Of a DNA stretch of 64,000 nucleotides, positions 11,091-20,805 are shown piece by piece. The stretch's first letter is position 1. Each line of letters begins with the position of its first letter. This DNA comes from Bathymodiolus brooksi (taxonomy: Eukaryota > Mollusca > Bivalvia > Mytilida > Modiolidae): NCBI GenBank assembly GCA_963680875.1, contig OY804589.1, forward strand, positions 16,512,028-16,576,027, in the 5' to 3' direction. The translations under genes were made by a program, and so were the position numbers. Below the pieces are notes generated by a model that was given only the letters and a program-made list of their open reading frames with translations, was not told the origin of the DNA and did no database searches.

Positions 11091-11790
11091 AATTTAAATT
11101 AAGCTTTCTTTTCATAATTTTGATTGGTTGCATTACAACATCAGATATATGTATTATTAATCGTGTTTGGCTATTATGTTTAGGCTCTTTGATTTTCTTG
11201 CTCCGAAATACTTTTGAAAAAATTATTTGAATTTCAACTTTGAGTGTATCTGATGAATCGACGTGTATAACACATTATATACATACGTGTTTTGTTACTT
11301 ACCTCCTCTGGACAAAAGGCTGTATTGTTGTAAGAACATGCACTTTTCCTGACATTGTCTAGTGGCAATGGGTTGTATACGTTCGTCTATAAAGATAAAC
11401 AATACGAATTAGGATTAAATGAAAACGAATATATTGAATTTAGTGCAAACGACGCGTTTCTGGAATAACATACACCAGGCACCTCCAAGTAAAAAGATTG
11501 TACATGTTTTAGATATCTACGTTTTTGCTATTATCACTTTGTTGATGTCTCTCCCTGTGAACTCACATTTACAGTTCCTAAGTAATATAATCTATCTATT
11601 TCCCTCTTATAAGGTGACATTAACTGATTTTGGCTACTGTTTAGGTCTATTGGTTTACTTCTTCAGAAAGACGTTCAAATTAGTTAAGTTTTCAATCATT
11701 CGATTTTGAGCGTGTCCGATGAATGTCATTCCAGTAACGTGTCGTGTGCGCTAAATTAAATATATACGCTTTTATTTATTTTATTTGTTG
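11090..11790 (+). repeat. Two R2 copies
   Basis: 11110-11270 has TTTTGATTGGTTGCATTACA, TTTAGGCTCTTTGATTTTCT and a GATGAATCGACGTGT end. 11415-11790 has CGACGCGTTTCTGGAATAAC at its left (inverted relative to the right end ATTCCAGTAACGTGTCGTGTGCGC), and internally CAGTTCCTAAGTAATATAAT and TTTAGGTCTATTGGTTTACTT. The 11415-11790 copy therefore has near-inverted termini. The 96-codon frame inside it is not supported as a gene. Confidence 0.55.
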
Positions 11791-11979
11791 ATAAATAATA
11801 CAGACCTGCTCGCAAAATGCACTTATATGTGTTCATTTTGTGTGGTGTTAACTATTCTCAGATTAAATAGTATATTGCTGTCATCTTTTTACAACAGATT
11901 GACTAAATTTCATATGAATTAGACAACATGATGTCTTGTTACTTGCCACTTTTGTGCGTGTGAGTTATTGTTGTTTGTC

Positions 11980-12180
11980 GCCAAATGAGCAATGTTTCAG
12001 TTATGTCATGGAAAGAACAAGTTACATTCAATGAGATGTTATCCACTGTGTACTAGACCATGATACTTAGTTAAATGTTAACTAATTGAAACAACAGTCA
12101 GCGGATAGACATTTCGTCGCCACACCTGAACTAATTATCTTGATACCTGGCCAATAGGTTTTTGCCCTTACGGTATGCTG
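11980..12180 (-). repeat. SINE-related repeat, diverged copy
   Basis: Shares ATGAGATG.TATCCACTGTGTACTAGACCA, GAAAC.ACAGTCAGCGG.TAGACAT and GAACT.ATT.T.TTGATACCTGG.CAA with 12740-12960. The CAGTCAGCGGGTAGACAT phrase is the inverse of one in the SINE-like repeat at 3928-4185, hence the minus strand. Confidence 0.5.
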
Positions 12181-12189
12181 CAAAAGGAC

Positions 12190-12500
12190 AAACAACGACC
12201 TAAAAAAATTAAATTAAACTTGCTTTTCATAATTTTGATTGGTTGCATTACGACATCAGACATATGTAATATTAACCGTGTTTAGCTATTATGTTTAGGC
12301 TCTTTGATTTTCTTGCTCTCAAAGACTTTCCAGATTTTTACTATCATGCTTAGGTCCATTGCTTTACTTATTTTTAAATTCTTTGGCTTTGCTATCCTTT
12401 GTATCCTTTGACTATGAGGGTATATGTTGAATGTTCTCACTGAAACGTGTCGTGTGCACTAAATTAGATATTCACGTTTCAATCTATTGTAATTATTTCT
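12190..12500 (+). repeat. R2 copy
   Basis: Starts with AAAAGGACAAACAACGACCT and TTTTGATTGGTTGCATTACG, then TTTAGGCTCTTTGATTTTCTT and GTTGAATGTTCTCACTGAAACGTGTCGTGTGCAC. It is most like the copy at 11090-11270, suggesting a local tandem duplication of that piece. Confidence 0.55.
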
Positions 12501-12739
12501 GAATAAATCGATCCGTTCGCATGATGTGGTGTTAATTATATTCTTGGTAAATGATATTTCGTTGTCACCTTTTCACAACAGGTTGGTAACATTTCATAAT
12601 ATGTTCAATGAGGCAACGTGATGCAATGTTACATTACCACTTTGAATGAGTGAGTTATTGTTACTTAACGCCAAAATGTTAACCAACAACGACTCACTCA
12701 TTTTACACGGATATTGCACTTGATATCCAGGAGTTATTG

Positions 12740-13085
12740 TTGTTTAACGACAAATAAGCAACTTTTAGCTAGTTCATGGTGATAACAAGTTACATTAAAT
12801 GAGATGATATCCACTGTGTACTAGACCAAGACACGTATTTCAATCTGTTAAGTGCCCATCTTACTGAAACGACAGTCAGCGGGTAGACATGTCGTTGCAC
12901 CACTCGAACTCATTTTATTGATTTCTGGTCAACGATTTATTGCTCTTACTCCTGAATGCTGCATGTTTAGCTGAGACGCTGCTACCACAATATTACTTGG
13001 TTTGACCTGACCAGTGCTTCAAACCACGATCTACTGCACTCGAATCTCGGACACTCAAACCATTTCCCCAACAATACATTTTTTC
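12740..13085 (-). repeat. SINE-related repeat with tRNA-like end
   Basis: Continues past the 11980-type core to TTGGTTTGACCTGACCAGTGCTTCAAACCACGATCTACTGCACTCGAATCTCGGACAC. On the minus strand this end starts GTGTCCGAGATTCGAGTGC and resembles a tRNA-derived SINE head. The second-block counterpart, 46711-46862, starts abruptly at ACTCATTTTATTGATT..TGG, where the mucin array meets the block. Confidence 0.5.
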
Positions 13086-13121
13086 TCTAAATATCATTGT
13101 GCTATACTGGTACTGGTTAGG

Positions 13122-13385
13122 GTTTATGGTGTTTAACGCCCCTTTCAACAATATTACAGCTATATATTTAGGCGGTTACTTTTATTGGTGGAGGACACCG
13201 AAGTACCAGGAGAAAACCACCGACCTGCCGTAAGTCATGGATAAACTTTATCAAATAATGTTGTATCGATTACACCTCGGCTGATCGGGTTTTGAAATAC
13301 CAACGTTAGTGGTGATAGTCACTGATTGTACAAGCAGTTGTAAATCCAACTACCATACGATCACAACTACGACAGCCACATCATA
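13122..13385 (-). repeat. tRNA-derived SINE (family S1)
   Basis: On the minus strand it starts with a tRNA-like region whose B box is reversed in the plus sequence, and ends at ATGGTGTTTAACGCCCC. It contains GGTGGAGGACACCGAAGTAC and AAACCACCGACCTGCCG, the S1 signatures. The copy-2 counterpart is at 46925-47185. Confidence 0.65.
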
Positions 13386-13635
13386 TATGCTGATACTAAT
13401 ACGCCAAATGACTTACATTTCTTCTGTTAGCATCTCCTTCTATTATTGTATATCTTCTGTTGTCCTCATAAGTCCGGCTGGGCTCCAAAAAAATATTAGA
13501 TGGTGTATGACGTCGACCTAAATGGCCCAAGGAATGGCTGTAACCAAACGTATCATAGTCCTTCCTACAATGATATTGTTAAGCAATAACTTTAATGTGT
13601 TCTTATATCATAGACCGTTTTTTCTAATCATATAA

Positions 13636-13794
13636 GAAATAAATCATGGAAGCCAGAATGTGTTCGGAGTTTTAACATGGATTGGCGGATATTAGTATTT
13701 TATCCCGAGCCAGAAGCGAAGGATAAAAATTACTAATGTCCGCCAATCCCATGTTAAAACTCAAAACAACATTCTGGCTTCCATGATTTATTTC
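13636..13794. repeat. Long inverted repeat (hairpin), copy 1
   Basis: Arms of about 75 bases (left from GAAATAAATCATGGAAGCC, right ending GGCTTCCATGATTTATTTC) pair with a few mismatches around a short centre near 13714. The arms include ATTGGCGGATATTAGTA and its inverse. The copy-2 hairpin at 47438-47596 is nearly identical. It may be a foldback MITE present before the duplication. Confidence 0.85.
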
Positions 13795-13888
13795 GATTCT
13801 GATATGTCTAAGAGTACAAATACGGTAGTATACTTTGATTGGAAGACTGTAATTTATAGTTACGCTTGCGGAAAATGTCGCATACAAT

Positions 13889-14308
13889 TTATGTAACTCG
13901 CATAATACTGCGCCCTCTATCTGCATTATTCGGGTTACAATTTATGCTGCCAATGGAAAAGTCAGTCACATTAACCGGCGCATGTGGTAATGAGATTATA
14001 CCGAATGGATAACTCGCTCGTTTGTTACCAAAGCGAAAGAAGAAGGTAATGTTAGAATACCTTGTAACATCAGGAAATGAAAACGTTACGGGGACTTTCA
14101 AAGACTTTTCATAAACGTTAGAGATACTGAAGTGGCATTCAAAAATGGGATAATCCAGAGACACTTGCAACATAGATGAAGAAAAACAAAACGACATATA
14201 ACACAATACGTATTGGACACCACAATGCGCAAAGTAACGCAAATAACGTAAATAAGACATAAACCCTGGCCTCCTACAAACAACTAGAGGTAAAGACGAA
14301 CAGAACAT
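13889..14308 (-). CDS. Leader-domain exon, copy 1 (frame disturbed)
   Basis: The minus-strand open frame contains IFECHFSISNVYEKSLKVPV, then SNITFFFRFGNKRASYPFGI and LPHAPVNVTDFS, with two possible N-glycosylation sites (NIT, NVT). In copy 2 the same domain is continuous with a hydrophobic leader. Here one extra C in the CCCATTTTT run near 14145 places the domain in frame with a different, less hydrophobic N-terminus starting at an ATG near 14256. Either copy 1 is broken or copy 2 is. A third, inverted copy at 58615 keeps the FFRF.NKRASYPFGI core, which argues that this frame was real coding sequence. I do not recognise the domain. Nearby exons suggest a secreted or membrane protein. Confidence 0.5.
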   Translation of the reverse strand: MFCSSLPLVVCRRPGFMSYLRYLRYFAHCGVQYVLCYMSFCFSSSMLQVSLDYPIFECHFSISNVYEKSLKVPVTFSFPDVTRYSNITFFFRFGNKRASYPFGIISLPHAPVNVTDFSIGSINCNPNNADRGRSIMRVT

Positions 14309-14309
14309 C

Positions 14310-15180
14310 GCTTTTATGCGGAAATCGAAACGGACATCACAACACGGAACTCAGAACGTAAAGACACACAATATGACTCACGATGCATACGAAATATTTG
14401 CAGCAAGGAACATTGTAATATATTTGGCATTTGTTTTCTTTATTATCAGCATGGAAAACTGGACAAAGGACAAAAGATAAAATAAATTAAACTAAAATTA
14501 CTATTGTATTTTATTTTCGCCATAGAAGTTTAGAATACGCAAGGAAACTATTGCATGTAACGCTAGTAAGTAATCGTTATTAATTTCGGGATTGTCAAGG
14601 AATTCGACCGGAGATAACATTGTATTTAAGCTTAAACGCTAGTGAAAGCCGAAGAGCAATCAAGAATAGATAATCTAAGACACTGGCCACAATGAGCATA
14701 AAATACAGTACGAAGGCCAACAATGCAAAAACAATACATGGAAAACTAAAATGATTACAACACTGATGCCACATAAAAACAATAGTGAACCCAGTTATTT
14801 GTGAATGATAAGTAGTTCCTGTGTCGTATAAGATACCCGTCATGTCCGGTAAAAGCCTTGTTGGTAATAAAAATGTTATCCAAACTCAGTTAGATCTATC
14901 GATGACTATACTTTACTTTATTTTTTTCGACAGAAAAATCGACCGCTACAGCATAACTCACATATTGTTAAAATAAGCACATATAAATAATATGTCACAC
15001 AAAATATATATTTTTGATAAACTCTTATTAAGATGCCGCATATATGTTGATCTACGAATTAGTGATTTATCTCAACTCTCGTTTATGCCACACTATAACT
15101 TTTGACCATTGTATTGTCTGTCCTTTTTAACGATTTACGTATAATGATTACCCCTTTGGTATAATTAACCTCTTCTTAAG
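14310..15180. other. Intron-like or intergenic DNA with R1 pieces, copy 1
   Basis: No exon seen. 14635-14860 is a diverged R1 copy (GAAGAGCAATCAAGAATAGA..AGTGAACCCAGTTATTTGTGAATGATAAGTAGTTCCTG..AAGATACCCGTCATGTCCGG). 15100-15180 is an inverted R1 head edge (GACCATTGTATTGTCTGTCC, TTACCCCTTTGGTATAAT). The counterparts in copy 2 are 48415-48630 and 48880-48960. Confidence 0.5.
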
Positions 15181-15192
15181 CACAATGCTTAC

Positions 15193-15387
15193 ATTTCATG
15201 AACCTTGTCGTGCTTGTTCTTTCGTCTACAGCGCCTACATGCTATACACATGATAATACAAATCATTATTAACAAGCCAGCACTAATACAGGTAATTGCT
15301 ATTATGTACTCAGATTCCAATTTAAGTTTTTCTGTTTTCACCTTACATGTATCTCCAGAATAATCGAATGTATCGTTTGACTTGCAT
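15193..15387 (-). CDS. Transmembrane exon of membrane mucin-type gene, copy 1
   Basis: A 195-base minus-strand exon between a TTTTTTAG acceptor and a GTAAGC donor. Phase: one base, 64 codons, two bases. The product begins CKSNDTFDYSGDTC (the last cysteines of an EGF-like domain), continues through a charged stalk (KVKTEKLKLESE), then a hydrophobic helix YIIAITCISAGLLIMICIIM, CIAC and a basic stop-transfer RRCRRKNKHDK. This is a type I membrane anchor with a short visible cytoplasmic start. The exon is open and its splice sites look good, but in copy 1 the upstream EGF exon is missing and the 17.4-kb exon is broken, so it probably belongs to a dead gene. Copy 2 is at 48964-49158. Confidence 0.75.
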
Positions 15388-16115
15388 CTAAAAAATAGAT
15401 GTTTTCTTATTAATCATGGGATACAAGGAAGTATACATATAAGTAATTTCACAATACAGTATTGCTATCTTTTAAAGGCACTCTTTGCAATGAAAATTTG
15501 GCCTTATAATCGATGTGGTCTCTCTCGATAGGTACAATTCAATAGTGTTATTCCTATCTCCTCACGGTCCTGGCACCACTGATGGGAATTCGGGCCTTAA
15601 TACTTACACTAATTGTTCATATTTGCAAATACGTAGATACGAGCACGAGTTTCACCGGTCAATTAGCACTAACTGTTGAATATTACTCTGTCTTTAAGTC
15701 TGCCAGTCACGATAAAGCTGGACAAAATCCTGAAACAAAGTATTTTCCTTTGGTACAAGTATTTCAATGAAATGAGGTGGAGGTTAACTAGTTTGGGAGG
15801 CCTAAGCCACCACTCTTAATGAAATAATAAATCATATGAGTAAAATGCTAACCCTCATATATGTATAAATAAACGTTAGAGAAACCGATAGGACAATCAA
15901 GAATGGACAATCCGCAGAAACTGGTAATATAAGGCACATAAGACACAGGACGAAAACAACAACCCACTATTACACAGAAAACTAAACAGACGGGCAATAC
16001 GAACTACAACAAAAACCAGGGGTGACATCAGTTCTATAAATGATTATCTTAACCAATAATCATAACTCTAAACAATTACGGAAGACAGTTTTTAACTTAC
16101 ATTTTTGAATCCAGG
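15388..16115. other. Intronic stretch, copy 1
   Basis: Likely intron of the minus-strand gene. It has an R1 module at 15870-16020 (AACGTTAGAGAAACCGATAG, GGACAATCAAGAATGGACAA, ACACAGGACGAAAACAACA). A 62-codon plus-strand frame at 15582-15770 is not supported as a gene: against copy 2 (49355-49543) six of seven substitutions change the amino acid. Confidence 0.5.
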
Positions 16116-16117
16116 GA

Positions 16118-16365
16118 CCGTCGTGGTCGTGATCGTATGGCAATTGGATTTATAACTACCTATACAATCAGTGGCTATCACCACTAAAGTTGTGAGTTCG
16201 AATCCCGCTCATGGCGAGGTGTACTCAATACAACATTATGTGATAAAAGTTGCCGGTGACTTGCGACAGGTCGGTGGTTTACTCTAGGTGCTCTGGTTTC
16301 GTTCACCAATACCACTGATCGCTATGATATAGCTAAAATATTGTTGAAAGAAGCGCTAAACACAA
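16118..16365 (+). repeat. tRNA-derived SINE (family S1)
   Basis: Head GACCGTCGTGGTCGTGATCG with a B box GTGAGTTCGAATCCCGC at about 16190-16206, then GTGACTTGCGACAGGTCGGTGGTTT and an end near TATAGCTAAAATATTGTTGAAAGAAGCGC. This is the clearest S1 copy for orientation. The copy-2 counterpart is at 49888-50128. Confidence 0.75.
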
Positions 16366-16371
16366 TAGTTG

Positions 16372-16458
16372 TAACAGTTGATGGTACATTCGTCTGAGAG
16401 GTGTGACTTGCCTTTCCTGTTGGTAGAGGTGTATTAGTAGACGGTACATTCGTCTGAG
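16372..16458 (-). pseudogene. Stray 1.4-unit mucin-repeat remnant
   Basis: Two GGTACATTCGTCTGAG phrases lie exactly 60 bases apart (16383 and 16443), the period of the giant array. On the minus strand the frame is open and reads TQTNVPSTNTPLPTGKASH, then TSQTNVPSTVTTI: a clearly diverged relative of the array unit. It replaces, relative to copy 2, a roughly 400-bp stretch that holds the EGF exon. It sits 7.5 kb from the array, so it could be the collapsed end of an older array or the product of a deletion or conversion. Confidence 0.75.
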
Positions 16459-16895
16459 TTCCTAAGTAATGTAATTATCATTAAAACTAAGATTCTCCTC
16501 CCACTGACAGAGGCGACCTTCATCCAATTTTGCTATCCTGTTTAAGACATTTGTTCTTATCCTTCCTAAAATTTTAGATTATTTAAGCTCTCCAATCTGT
16601 TGACTATTAGCGAACCTGATCAGGGATATTCCAGAAACACACATATACATGACCCTCACTTTCCTGTCAAGGTAGAGGACATGATAGAGATAAATAATTT
16701 ACACAGTCACTTGAACATTTTAAAAACCATATCGTGTTTACCTAACTTAATTGGGGCAGCTCGGACAGTCCTAACCCCTGGTCATGGAAAAGTGTCTGGA
16801 AACGTTAACTCTTGGGGTGAGCACAGAGGCGTCGTAGTGTTAAGCTCAGTTGAAAGTAATGATACAAAATTTACAAACATAAAGGTAAGCGGCGA
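16459..16895 (+). repeat. R2 copy followed by unassigned conserved sequence
   Basis: R2 phrases run from AGTTCCTAAGTAATGTAATT to GATATTCCAGAAACACACAT. From about 16650 to 16895 the sequence is shared with copy 2 (50710-50970). A plus-strand frame (16600-16923) contains GHGKVSGNVNSWGEHRGVVV and ends near an AAAG|GTAAGC donor-like site, but I cannot assign it. In copy 2 an extra base (TTGCAAC for TTGAAC) breaks this frame, so I do not call it coding. Confidence 0.4.
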
Positions 16896-16899
16896 ACGG

Positions 16900-17170
16900 T
16901 TTGGTTTAGTTGATTGTGCGTAACACCACTTTCACACAATATTTCAGTTATATCGTGTAGATCTGCTTTATTGCAGGAGTAATCCTTAGTACCCGGATAA
17001 AACCACCAACCTGTCGCATGGTACTGACCAACTTTATCACATAATGCTGTATAGAGTACACCTCACTTGAGTGGGATTCAAACTTACAACGTTAGTGGCG
17101 ATAGGCACTGATTGAATAGGTAGTTATAAATCCAACTACCATACAATCACGACCACGAGGGCCCCAACGG
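16900..17170 (-). repeat. tRNA-derived SINE (family S1)
   Basis: Inverted S1 copy with AAACCACCAACCTGTCGCA, GAGTACACCTCACTTGAGTG, TTAGTGGCGATAGGCACTGA and TCCAACTACCATACAATCACG. The counterpart in copy 2 (50985-51215) lacks about 40 bases of the tail. Confidence 0.65.
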
Positions 17171-17421
17171 CCAACTGTAAAGAAGACTTTCTGACAATGA
17201 AATGAAAACAAAAAATATACCACACTTTCGGAACAATTCCACAATATGATGACAATGTACCCCTAACACACATATACATGACCACTCACTTTCCTTGGCT
17301 TGGTAAATGTACGTCAATGAAAACGTTGCGTTGTCAAGCTTGGTTTATGCGCCCAAACTTCACTCATAGTAAAGAAGATGAAGGTCAGTTTTGAATATTC
17401 TTATGGGTTTGTTTTACTTAC

Positions 17422-17609
17422 CGACAGATATCTCTGTAAATGTGATTTGGTTTATATAACCTGGTGTTAATTTTTTACCGGCTATTGTAATGTTTTCCAG
17501 TTGTTATGTCTGTTTCTGTATTTCATCTTCAAGTATTGTCATATTCATGACTTGAGTTGTATCATACGGGCGGAGATTTAGATAAAAATGTGGTACAGTA
17601 GAGCCCTTG
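17422..17609 (-). pseudogene. Extracellular exon, copy 1 (broken)
   Basis: Counterpart of the intact exon at 51469-51656. The donor (GTCG|GTAAGT on the minus strand) is kept, but the acceptor AG is changed to AC: the plus strand reads CCCTTGGTGAAG here and CCCTTGCTGAAG in copy 2. An in-frame TAA also appears after ..IQKQT, near 17510, where copy 2 has a lysine codon. With two independent inactivating changes this exon cannot contribute to a normal protein. The readable frame (STVPHFYLNLRPYDTTQV, MNMTILEDEIQKQT) is otherwise well conserved. Confidence 0.75.
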
Positions 17610-17614
17610 GTGAA

Positions 17615-17990
17615 GTGTGAAATATAATCATTTACATGTATAATATTTAAGCACATATTAATTACTGTAATATAATAATTGTGATTTATTATTGCTTACA
17701 CTATCGTGAGTGGCAACATTACGATACACAAGATGAACACGCTAACAACTATATCAATGAGGCGGTTTGTTTGGTCTGACGAGGTTTTATGAAATACAAT
17801 GAAAAACACCAGCGTCGAATCAGTTCCAAAATCCGATCAAAACTCGTAGAAATATATGAAAAATCGCTATCTCTACCACACCTATACACTCACTTTCATG
17901 GTAGGTAATAGGCATAAGCCTCCAGTTTAAGAAAATATGAAAAAAGGTAGGATTAAGAAATTAACAAACAGTATGCATGCAACAACAAAT
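17615..17990. other. Intronic DNA, copy 1
   Basis: AT-rich. A motif on the minus strand, ACCATGAAA|GTGAGTG near 17895-17910, looks like an exon end with donor. Related minus-strand phrases end in GGAAA|GTGAG at about 17290 and 16665. I cannot frame these as definite exons. Confidence 0.35.
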
Positions 17991-17999
17991 CTTCTTTTA

Positions 18000-18207
18000 T
18001 TTGAGAGGATCAGTTTTATTAGTGGAGGAAACCAGAGTACCCAAAGAAAACCACTGACCTGCCGCAAGTCACTGACACACTTTATCACATAATATGTTGT
18101 ATGCACTACACCTCTCATGGGTGGGATCCGAACTCCCAACTTTAATGGCGATAGGCACTGATTGCATATATAGTTGTAAATCCAACTACCATGTTATCAC
18201 GACGGTC
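18000..18207 (-). repeat. tRNA-derived SINE (family S1)
   Basis: Inverted S1: TTTTATTAGTGGAGGAAACC, AAAACCACTGACCTGCCGCA, CTCATGGGTGGGATCCGAAC and GGCGATAGGCACTGATTGCA. The copy-2 counterpart is at 52030-52247. Confidence 0.7.
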
Positions 18208-18464
18208 TCTTCTGGAAGCAATTACAAATAGTTAATTAAGTATAAGATCCTATACTGCTTAAACGTGTGTGTTATTAAGCAACACGAACTTCTCCTCTGA
18301 CAAAAGTAAATTTAATAAATACGTTATAGTCTGATAGTTTTAAAGACTACAAGAAACAACAATTAGAAATCTAGCTGAACTGTAGCTGTATTGTATCTGT
18401 ATCTGTGTCTTTACAGTGCAGGAACTGACAGCGGGTATGCATGCACTGGAGGAGAGCGGTTGGA

Positions 18465-18737
18465 TTAGTCCAACTGTTGGAGGGCACAATTAAAGCCCTC
18501 TACTGTCTTTGCGCACACTACGCTGTCCTCAAGGTGGTTCCAATCGACTATAGTCTTTGAAAAGAATGAATTTTTCCGGATGTTTGTCTTACATTGGATG
18601 AGTTCGAAGGCTCTAGAGTTGTTCACTGTTTGTCGATCTATTATATTTGAGGTTTCAAATCCTTCGTATTGTTTGGTTTTCCTCTTTCTTTTGTTCCTTA
18701 TTTCTTTCAAATAATCTTCTGAAGCGATGGCAGGCAC
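18465..18737 (-). pseudogene. LINE-type reverse transcriptase ORF, extreme C-terminus
   Basis: The minus-strand frame ends with SFFSKTIVDWNHLEDSVVCA, then KTVEGFNCALQQLD and a stop. The 'FF.RTI.DWN.LP' block followed by a short 'F...L' helix is the usual C-terminal tail of non-LTR retrotransposon polyproteins of molluscs and other animals. Only about 90 codons remain, with no polymerase motifs. It was duplicated with the block (52505-52777). A different copy with the same motif lies at 21089-21331 on the plus strand. Confidence 0.75.
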
Positions 18738-18756
18738 CAGTCCCTCAACCTATTAT

Positions 18757-19290
18757 CTTTTCCTCATCGATTTACGGCTTCTGTTTACCCCTTTGGTATC
18801 TTCTAATTTTTTGTACACATAAATAAACTTGTGCTATTCTTTTTATATTAATTTATCAAGTAAACGACAAAATGAATTTTCTTTTGCTACATGATCCTCA
18901 GTGTCGTACAGATAACTTGTATATCCACAAATCTGAATTTTGATTGACATTTGCTATTTTGGTATATTTTCTATACATGTTTTCATTATGTTTGCGATAT
19001 AATACGCCCTGATATGACATTTAAACTGAAACTATTATGCTTTTATATTAATTCATCAAGTAAACGACAAAATTAAGCTGAAACTATTAATATATATTTA
19101 TATTTTATATGTCTATTGTACCTTTAGTCTAATTATTATGAAATAAAAAATACCTGAACTTGTAAACTCTGACACTCACAAAACTGGTCATATTTTCATA
19201 ATCACGTGTCAACTACAATGTGAAAAAGAGAGATTACATAAACCTGTTTCTACAAACACCTACTAATTATCATATCAACACGTATGTAGA
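18757..19290. other. Intergenic DNA with a copy-1-only segment
   Basis: About 18770-18966 is absent from copy 2. It starts with an inverted R1 edge (GATTTACGGCTTCTGTTTAC, CCCTTTGGTATCTTCTAAT). The phrase TTTTATATTAATT.ATCAAGTAAACGACAAAAT occurs twice (18840 and 19040). No gene seen. Confidence 0.45.
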
Positions 19291-19399
19291 TGTAATTACT
19301 ATATATTCGCATTATATGCCACTTATGAGATTGTGTTCGTCTTAGAACAGCTTTATACATGTTAGGGACATGGTACATATACATGTATTTATCTTGAAT

Positions 19400-19933
19400 A
19401 AGGGTAATAACAAAATTACCGAACTCCGAACAATCTTACAAAGGGAAAGTCCAAACTCATAATTATATAAACAGACAAAATCAGTCAACAACCGGAAAAC
19501 TGTGAAAACCGCAATGACCCTGACTTGGTAAAGGCATTTCTAAAGAAATGGTGGGTTGAATCAGATTTTAAAGCGCCAAACCTCCCGCTCTCATTACGGT
19601 TCAAAGGCTCCGGCTGTCATTATAACAGTATTTAAATACAGGAACAAAATAGGTAAAATAGTTGTCAAAACAGTACCATATTCAGTGAATGTAAATGTCA
19701 AAAACACTTTCACGTCACATATTGATAAAAAAATATTTTTGACATTTTTCTTGACTTCTTTATCTTTATACATTTTCACTATGTGCAAATGCATCGCTTA
19801 TAATAGTTTCTGCAGAGACGGAATATATTTCGACAAGATCTTGGTATCGGAATATATACTTTTTAAGAGATCGAATAAGGCGAATCTTTTAATAGCCCTG
19901 GTCCAGTAGCCTGTTTCTTTGATGAAGATTACG
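19400..19933 (-). mobile_element. 5'-truncated RT retroelement insertion
   Basis: Present in copy 1 but absent at the matching place in copy 2 (near 54880). The minus strand of 19740-19905 encodes the last part of the RT of the 60540-61337 copy, including LLDQGY followed by the same TAA, then RLIRSLKKYIFRYQDLVEIY. The remainder (19400-19740) matches the 3' non-coding region at 60183-60545. It keeps nine bases (encoding DLV) that the window-end copies have lost, so it comes from a sister lineage. Truncation at the 5' end fits target-primed reverse transcription. Confidence 0.8.
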
Positions 19934-20104
19934 TTAATTCCGTTATTTGAACTACAAAAATAGTATAATGTATGAACAATGCACACCGTTGACCCACCTG
20001 ATAAAATTGGATTTACAATACACTTTAGCACCAATAATTATTTTGTTTGCCAGTTCCTTAAAATGGAGGACGATTCGATGTTTAAACATAGTTGAATAAT
20101 TACA

Positions 20105-20295
20105 AAAACAATGTACCTTGTAAAAAAACAAAGCAAAGCAACAACAAAAAGCAAAATCAAAAACAACAAGAACAAAAAAAAATACCCCCCCCCCTCCAAA
20201 AAGCAAACAAAAAAAGCAACCAAAAAGAACCAAACAAACAAAACAAGCAAAATAAACCAGAAAACAAACGAAATAAAAAAAAACTCAAGAAGTTA
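20105..20295 (+). repeat. A-rich low-complexity tract
   Basis: Mostly CAAAAA and AACAAA runs with a C8-9 block near 20186. The counterpart at 55070-55215 in copy 2 has changed length. Open frames through it on both strands reflect composition. Confidence 0.85.
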
Positions 20296-20361
20296 TATCA
20301 AAAGAAGGATTAGATACAGGTGTGGTCTTTCTGGATATTCTGATCGAACTGGATACGATAT

Positions 20362-20805
20362 ACAAATATATCATATATTTAGATTAAAATACAGGTGTTT
20401 TGTATATGCATTATCAATGAATGTTCCAAGCCAATATCTTTTATGCCCTATATATCATACCCTATATCGTATACCCAAAAAATTAAAAAATTTCATAAAA
20501 TTTCCGAAAATTTCTATATTTAAAAAATTTAAAATTCTCAAAATAATTCTAAATTTGCATTGAGATTTCAAAATTAAAAAAAAAAAATCGAAATTAAAAA
20601 AAAATCGAAATTTTCATAAAATACATGTATTATCAAAGGCATGGTTGAAATATATGATATAATGAACATTACATGTCAAAATCTGTATCACATGCCGCAT
20701 CAACCCTCAACCTATACCAGCCCTCGGGCCGGTGGCCCTTGGGGTGATATAGGGTTCTCGGGTTGATACGGCATGCGATACAGATTTTGACATGTAATGT
20801 TCAGT
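20362..20805. mobile_element. Copy-1-only insertion with a long inverted repeat
   Basis: In copy 2 the flanks meet directly near 55318, so this segment was gained in copy 1 or lost in copy 2. Within it, 20664-20802 forms an inverted repeat: arms of about 55 bases (from GAACATTACATGTCAAAATC, mirrored by GATTTTGACATGTAATGTTC) around a GC-rich spacer CCCTCGGGCCGGTGGCCC. The left part (20460-20610) is AT-rich. The structure fits a foldback or MITE-type element without coding. Confidence 0.65.

Noticed and set aside
14098..14283. Alternative 61-codon minus ORF over the copy-1 leader exon
   Set aside because: Frame-shifted shadow. The domain conserved in three copies is in the other frame.
15582..15770. 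62-codon plus-strand ORF with a hydrophobic start, also at 49355-49543
   Set aside because: Six of seven differences between the two copies change the amino acid, in a stretch about as diverged as its surroundings. No purifying selection is visible, and it lies in an intron of the minus-strand gene.
17265..17345. Possible small minus-strand exon (LDNATFSLTYIYQAKE then GTGAGT)
   Set aside because: The donor is good and the frame is kept in copy 2, but the only acceptors I can see give stops when joined in phase to the neighbouring exon, so I do not list it as coding.
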